64,000 nucleotides of DNA from Mycobacterium sp. OTB74 (GTDB taxonomy: Bacteria > Actinomycetota > Actinomycetes > Mycobacteriales > Mycobacteriaceae). The stretch covers positions 148,408 through 212,407 of the forward strand of contig NZ_JARXVD010000009.1 of NCBI RefSeq assembly GCF_029892685.1, written 5' to 3'. Below are positions 60,151 to 64,000 of this stretch, piece after piece (the stretch's first letter is position 1; every line of letters starts with the position of its first letter). Under the pieces are notes generated by a model. It saw only the letters and a program-made list of their open reading frames with translations, did no database searches and had not been told where the DNA came from. Position numbers and translations under genes: made by a program.

Positions 60151-61313
60151 TACTTGCCCGGCAGGAATGGCACGACTGTGGGCAGGTGCGAGCCCTCAGG
60201 GAGCACGAGCACACCGTCGGTGTTGACGAAGCCGGACCGTTTGGTCGGCATCGGCAGCACAGGGTTGGGGCAGGGGGTGTCGGTACCGTCACCGCAGATG
60301 CCGCCATTGAGGTATGAGCGCTTCTGAACGTCGTCAGGCCAGGGGTCGGCATGCATGGCAAGCCATTGTGCGGGGAGGTTGTAGAAGATGAAGAAGCAGG
60401 CGCTGACGGCAGCGAAGATCGCCAAGAACCGGGTGCCCTGAACTTTGGCGAAACCGCCTCGGACACGGTCCAATCCGCGCTCGACGATGGTGCGTCCGCG
60501 GTCGTCGGTGAAGAAGCGCAGGCAGCACAGCGCAGTCAGGACGCCGCCCCACATCAGCCCTTCATAGATGGGCCACTGGTAGTAGGTGCCGGCATTGACG
60601 GACACCGCGCGAATGGCACCGGGGTACACGTAGAACCCGATCGGCAGAAAGATCAAGCCCTCCATGACGAAGTCGAGCAGGATGTTGAACACGTATGTGA
60701 CGCCGATCAATTGTGCATTGCTAAGGTGCGGCCAGCGGGTCTTGACCCGGCGCATCACCCAGCATCCGAGGATGACCATCAGCAGGTTGCCGAAGGAATA
60801 GCCGGGCACGTTGGTCAGCAGTGGCTCCACGACTTGGTGCCCCGGGACCTCCGGCGAGACCCACCCCGGAATGTTCGACGACCACGAGCCTCGGTTGGGC
60901 ATCCAGGTGTTGTACGTGCACCAGGTGTTCAAATAGTTCAGCAGTGGATCCTGGAAGAACATCAAACCCATTGACACCATGAGCATTCCGTCGAGCGTGA
61001 TCCGACGTTCCCGGAGCCAGGGCCGGATGAGGAACCACCACACTGCGATGGGCAGCCCGATCCAGGCGAACACCGCGTTCGCGATCAGGGGCACTTTCAT
61101 GTACATCGGCGGGTCGTTCGGACCGCTGGCCACCGCGTGGAAGTAGGGACCCGTGATCCATCGGGTCCAAACGTACATCTGCAGGATGAAGAGTGCGCCA
61201 CCGATGGCCGCCCAGATCTGGACGGGCTTGACCTTCGGGTCCCGCTGAGCGTCAAGCGAACTGGCACTGGGCAGCGGTTCGGAAATGGTTGATCTGCTCG
61301 ACGACTCGCTCAT
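60150..61313 (-). CDS. AveC-like (spirocyclase family) integral membrane protein
   Basis: 387 aa with about seven TM helices (for example IWAAIGGALFILQMYVW, ANAVFAWIGLPIAVWWFLI, LLMVILGCWVMRRV, FLAIFAAVSACFFIFYNL). The pattern and MFFQDPLLNYLNTWCTYN segment fit the AveC family, named after the avermectin spiroketal-forming enzyme; several mycobacterial members have no known reaction. First gene of the operon with the NorQ/NorD-like pair. The operator at 61418 lies in its divergent promoter with a TetR gene. Confidence 0.8.
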   Translation of the reverse strand: MSESSSRSTISEPLPSASSLDAQRDPKVKPVQIWAAIGGALFILQMYVWTRWITGPYFHAVASGPNDPPMYMKVPLIANAVFAWIGLPIAVWWFLIRPWLRERRITLDGMLMVSMGLMFFQDPLLNYLNTWCTYNTWMPNRGSWSSNIPGWVSPEVPGHQVVEPLLTNVPGYSFGNLLMVILGCWVMRRVKTRWPHLSNAQLIGVTYVFNILLDFVMEGLIFLPIGFYVYPGAIRAVSVNAGTYYQWPIYEGLMWGGVLTALCCLRFFTDDRGRTIVERGLDRVRGGFAKVQGTRFLAIFAAVSACFFIFYNLPAQWLAMHADPWPDDVQKRSYLNGGICGDGTDTPCPNPVLPMPTKRSGFVNTDGVLVLPEGSHLPTVVPFLPGK

Positions 61314-61417
61314 CGACGGTGCCCTCCTGGATGGGTAGTCACAGGCCCGCGTCCATGGTCAGACGCGCATGCTGCCCGACGCATCAAGGTCCGCGCCGGG
61401 GTCGTTCGGGCGAAAAT

Positions 61418-61431
61418 ATACCAACTGGTAT
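61418..61431. promoter_or_regulatory. Palindrome ATACCA-AC-TGGTAT
   Basis: Perfect 6-bp arms with a 2-bp centre, in the 164-bp divergent promoter between the AveC-like operon (start 61313) and the TetR gene (start 61478). A related GGTATCT occurs 17 bp downstream. Likely operator of the adjacent TetR. Confidence 0.7.
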
Positions 61432-61477
61432 CTAAGAGTGGAATGGGTATCTGAGATTCCGTGTCAGAATTAGCGGT

Positions 61478-62080
61478 ATGCCTGAGCGTTGGACGCGGGA
61501 ACGCCGTCTTGAGCGCACTCGTTCGCTGCTCCTCGATGCCGCGGAAGAGGTGTTCGCCGAAAAAGGTTTCACTGCAGCCACACTCGACGACATCGCACAT
61601 GCGGCCGGCTACACCAAGGGCGCGATCTATAAGCACTTCACCGCCAAAGAAGACCTCTTTCTGGCGGTCAGCGACCGCTACTGGCGTCGCTACTTCGACA
61701 ACTTCGCCGAGGTGATGTCGGCGGCGACGCATGTCGGGCCTCACGAACTCGACGAGATCGCTGCTCGATGGCGTCAGTTGAGCCAGGATCGAGGAGCTGA
61801 GCAGGCGGCGCTCGGACACGAGTTCACCCTCTATCTGCTTCGCAATCCCGATGCCCGGGAGCGGGTGGCGGCCAAGCGGGCCGAGGTGGTCGACGCGTTG
61901 GCTGCATTCGTGGTCAAAGGCATGGACCGGCTCGGGGCCACCCTGTTGATGCCGCCTCGGGCATTTGCACATGTGCTCATCGCGACCAGCGACTCCGTCG
62001 TGCTGGGCAGCGAGCTGGACGACATGGACCTCTACCGGCCGATTGTGGAGATGTACATGTCGGCCATCAAGCTGCCCTGA
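61478..62080 (+). CDS. TetR-family regulator
   Basis: 200 aa. Helix-turn-helix ATLDDIAHAAGYTKGAIYKHFTAKEDLF at residues 34-61, and a helical ligand domain. Divergent from the AveC-NorQ-NorD operon and followed by an NTF2-like gene 70 bp downstream. It probably represses both directions through the palindrome at 61418. Confidence 0.92.
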   Translation: MPERWTRERRLERTRSLLLDAAEEVFAEKGFTAATLDDIAHAAGYTKGAIYKHFTAKEDLFLAVSDRYWRRYFDNFAEVMSAATHVGPHELDEIAARWRQLSQDRGAEQAALGHEFTLYLLRNPDARERVAAKRAEVVDALAAFVVKGMDRLGATLLMPPRAFAHVLIATSDSVVLGSELDDMDLYRPIVEMYMSAIKLP

Positions 62081-62150
62081 ATCGTTGTCCGGATTTACGA
62101 TTATTCGAGATGTTGTAAACGTGGCGTCGCCACAGGCCGATGGGAAGACA

Positions 62151-62507
62151 ATGACCGCTGAGGAGATTGTGCGCGCCGAGATTGCCGCATGGAGCCGCAA
62201 CGACGTCGACGAAGTCATGAGCCACTTCGCCGAGGACGCAACCTTCGACATCGGCCCTGATTGGCCGAAACTGGCTGGGCACGAAGCGATCTACGAGATG
62301 ATGAAGGTGTTCTTCGCCGGCGGGACGTGCGTCGATCTGGAGGTCCGCTACCTCGCCGTCGACGGGAACGTCGTGTTGATGGAGCGCCACGACCACTGGA
62401 TAGTGAACGGAAAGCAGATGAGCTGGCCGGTCATGGGGGCCTACGAAGTGCAGGACGACAAGATCATCGCTTGGCGCGAGTACTTCTACCCGCCGAAGGA
62501 GTCGTGA
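62151..62507 (+). CDS. NTF2-like / limonene-epoxide-hydrolase-like protein
   Basis: 118 aa cone-shaped alpha+beta fold of the SnoaL/NTF2 superfamily, related to limonene-1,2-epoxide hydrolase (MSHFAEDATFDIGPDW, VDLEVRYLAVDGNVVLMERHDHW, KIIAWREYFYPPKES). In epoxide hydrolases of this fold a D-R-D triad lines the pocket; here Asp/Arg candidates are visible but not confirmed. ATG with GGGAAG 4 bp upstream. It lies in a P450-rich region, so hydration or isomerisation of an oxidised product is plausible. Confidence 0.78.
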   Translation: MTAEEIVRAEIAAWSRNDVDEVMSHFAEDATFDIGPDWPKLAGHEAIYEMMKVFFAGGTCVDLEVRYLAVDGNVVLMERHDHWIVNGKQMSWPVMGAYEVQDDKIIAWREYFYPPKES

Positions 62508-62564
62508 CGCCGGTCGGCGCGCCGGGCCCTTTGCTTGGGGTAACTCTCGTCCGAGGGCGTCAGC

Positions 62565-63767
62565 TCAGGAGATGAACGTCGGCATCGAGGCCCAGCCGCG
62601 GACTGCGGCGGTCTCCGACGGCACGGCGTTGGGCCAGTCGACCTCCCATTGCGGGAAGCGCTTGAGGATTTCCTCCAGTGCGATGCGGCCTTCCAACCGG
62701 GCCAGTGCATTGCCCATGCAGAAGTGTGTCCCAGCGCCAAAGGTCATGTGCGAGTGCTGTTCCCGGTGGATGTCGAAGACGTCCCCGTTCGGGGCGAACC
62801 TGCGGTGGTCGCGGTTGGCGGCACCGACCAGCATGAGCATCGCTGAGCCCTGCGGCACGGTCTGGCCGTAGTACTCGACGTCGCGGGTCACGTAGCGGGC
62901 GATCTGCAGGGCCGGTGGCTCCCAGCGCAGGATCTCCTCGATGGCCTGGGGAATCAGCGCCGGGTTCTCCACCAGCTCACGGCGTTGATCGGGGTAGTCC
63001 GCCAACGTCTTTCCCGCCCAACCGATCAGGCGGGTGGTGGTCTCCGATCCTGCGGTTGCGATGACGGTCAAGTACAGCAGCAGTTCGTCTCGGCGCAGCT
63101 TGCGGACGGTTCCGGTCTCGTCCTCGAACTCGGCGTTCAGCAGGTCGGTCATGATGTCGTCGGACGGGTGCTCGGTGCGCCAGTCGATGAACTCGGCGAA
63201 CACCTCGCCGGTGGCCAGCCCTTCGAGCTTCTGGCCTTGCAGCGTTTCCTCGCCGTGTTCGGTGATCGCGCGTTGCCTGTCCTCGGGGATACCCAGCAGC
63301 ATGCCGATGACGCGCATCGGCATCTGCTCGCCCAGGTCGTTGACGAAGTCGAACCGGTCCGACCCGACCAGGGGATCGAGGCAACGCGCGGTGAACTCGC
63401 GGATCTGCGGCTCAAGCGCCAACACCTTGCGTGGGGTGAACATCCGCGACAGCAGATTGCGGTGAATGTTGTGGATCGGCGGATCTTCGAAAATCAGTGT
63501 GCCCGGCGGGATTTCCATGCCGGACTTGATGATCTCGAGAACGGCTCCGCGGCCTGAGATGAAGGTCTCGTGGTCGATGACGCCTTTGTTGACGTCCTCA
63601 TAGCGGCTCAGTGCGTAGAAGTCGTGCTGCTCGTTGTAGTAGAGCGGGGCCTCTTCCCGCAGGCGGGCGAACACCGCGTACGGGTCCATGTTCAGGGCGA
63701 TACTGTACGGGTCGTAGTACAGGTCCGATTCGATGGACGCGGTCGAGGCGACATCGTAGTTGGACAA
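62565..63767 (-). CDS. Cytochrome P450
   Basis: 400 aa P450. I-helix TAGSETTTRL near 245, ExxR in EEILRWEP near 287, and heme loop FGAGTHFCMG with Cys350. The start is TTG (63765-63767) with AGGAG upstream; no better ATG precedes the conserved N-terminus. It is most similar within the window to the P450 at 13132 (shared EAPLYYxxxxDFYALxRxxDV). No ferredoxin follows. It is convergent with the NTF2-like gene. Confidence 0.93.
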   Translation of the reverse strand: MSNYDVASTASIESDLYYDPYSIALNMDPYAVFARLREEAPLYYNEQHDFYALSRYEDVNKGVIDHETFISGRGAVLEIIKSGMEIPPGTLIFEDPPIHNIHRNLLSRMFTPRKVLALEPQIREFTARCLDPLVGSDRFDFVNDLGEQMPMRVIGMLLGIPEDRQRAITEHGEETLQGQKLEGLATGEVFAEFIDWRTEHPSDDIMTDLLNAEFEDETGTVRKLRRDELLLYLTVIATAGSETTTRLIGWAGKTLADYPDQRRELVENPALIPQAIEEILRWEPPALQIARYVTRDVEYYGQTVPQGSAMLMLVGAANRDHRRFAPNGDVFDIHREQHSHMTFGAGTHFCMGNALARLEGRIALEEILKRFPQWEVDWPNAVPSETAAVRGWASMPTFIS

Positions 63768-63798
63768 GGGTTTCTCCTGCCGGTCCGGTAAATCCTGG

Positions 63799-63812
63799 GC
63801 ACTTGCTTAGCA
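63799..63812 (-). promoter_or_regulatory. TGCTAAGCAAGTGC element upstream of P450
   Basis: On the minus strand it matches 13 of 14 positions of the element at 56886-56899. It lies 32-45 bp upstream of the TTG start, where a promoter or operator is expected. Confidence 0.4.
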
Positions 63813-63846
63813 GTTGAGCTGACACAGGGTCAAGGGGTAAGAGGGG

Positions 63847-63895
63847 GATTTGTACACGAAAACCCGCGCTAGCCGCCGGTTTTCGTGCACAAATC
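63847..63895. repeat. Inverted repeat with 18-bp arms
   Basis: Arms at 63847-63864 and 63878-63895 with one mismatch, separated by a 13-base GC-rich loop; the GCGCTAGC motif of the loop partly recurs at 63896-63905. The interval 63768-64000 has no confident gene. It may be a terminator for a gene beyond the window edge or a dispersed repeat. Confidence 0.75.
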
Positions 63896-63971
63896 GCGGG
63901 CTAGCTGTACTCGGCAGGGACGTTGTTGACGATTCGGCTGTGAGAAGGGAGGACCTCCGGGCTTAGTGGAG

Positions 63972-64000
63972 ATGTCTGACGTCTTCACACACTCGGAGGT
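63972..64000 (+). CDS. Possible start of a gene cut by the window edge
   Basis: ATG at 63972 followed by nine codons (MSDVFTHSE) and preceded by GTGGAG. Too short to identify. Included only because the last 100 bases are otherwise unassigned. Confidence 0.2.

Noticed and set aside
63950..64000. Insertion-sequence end at the right edge
   Set aside because: ACCTCCG/CGGAGGT arms are short and no transposase or target duplication can be seen.

Overview
The window reads as chromosome of a Mycobacterium/Mycolicibacterium-type actinobacterium. The DNA is GC-rich with strong third-position GC bias. It carries a complete YrbE-Mce transporter operon, an MmpL transporter, many FadE-type acyl-CoA dehydrogenases, TetR regulators, and cytochrome P450s paired with small 3Fe-4S-type ferredoxins. 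No rRNA, tRNA, CRISPR array or transposase was recognised, and no gene-free stretch exceeds about 250 bases.

Layout. 1-3.4 kb: leftward operon (TetR, acyl-CoA dehydrogenase, phosphotransferase, quinone-oxidoreductase-like). 3.6-5.3 kb: rightward P450, ferredoxin, DUF1330. 5.4-12.2 kb: membrane protein, SDR, MmpL, acyl-ACP desaturase-like protein, TetR, and an odd fusion ending in an ABC-permease fragment. 12.2-20.2 kb: two leftward operons, one with P450, ferredoxin and hydrolase, the other with an orphan NuoF-like flavoprotein, ferredoxin, DUF35-aldolase fusion, hydrolase and two 3-hydroxyisobutyrate-dehydrogenase-like enzymes. 20.3-26.8 kb: two amidohydrolases, Rieske protein and hydrolase (leftward), divergent from an acyl-CoA dehydrogenase pair. 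26.8-33.3 kb: ADH, VOC protein, sulfotransferase, SDR, alkylsulfatase-like MBL protein, then a divergent SDR and TetR and a COX4-like protein. 33.4-36.7 kb: SDR, SDR, ferredoxin, P450 (leftward). 36.9-52.4 kb: one rightward operon of aldehyde dehydrogenase, CoA-transferase, thiolase-like pair, YrbE x2, Mce A-F and SDR. 52.4-55.4 kb: small secreted proteins and an Mce-associated membrane protein. 55.5-64 kb: two P450s, two TetRs, a NorQ/NorD-like chaperone pair with an AveC-like membrane protein, and an NTF2-like protein.

How it fits together. The Mce system probably imports a lipid, sterol or terpenoid-like compound. P450s with ferredoxins oxidise it; SDRs, ADH and ALDH take alcohols to acids; CoA-transferase, acyl-CoA dehydrogenases, hydrolases, DUF35-aldolase and thiolase shorten the CoA thioester. 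The substrate cannot be read from sequence.

The most notable observation is a shared operator-like motif, GAGAAT-N3-ATTCTC, usually doubled at 22-bp spacing. It lies in six intergenic regions and links the P450/ferredoxin, amidohydrolase/Rieske, acyl-CoA dehydrogenase, SDR/P450, Mce and secreted-protein units into one apparent regulon. No regulator of the expected double-TetR (Mce3R-like) type is encoded here. Other leads are an amidohydrolase that has lost its metal ligands beside an intact paralogue, a NuoF-like protein missing one cluster cysteine, the permease-fragment fusion, a 27-bp minisatellite inside a TetR gene, and 32-bp tandem repeats at the 3' ends of two hydrolase genes.
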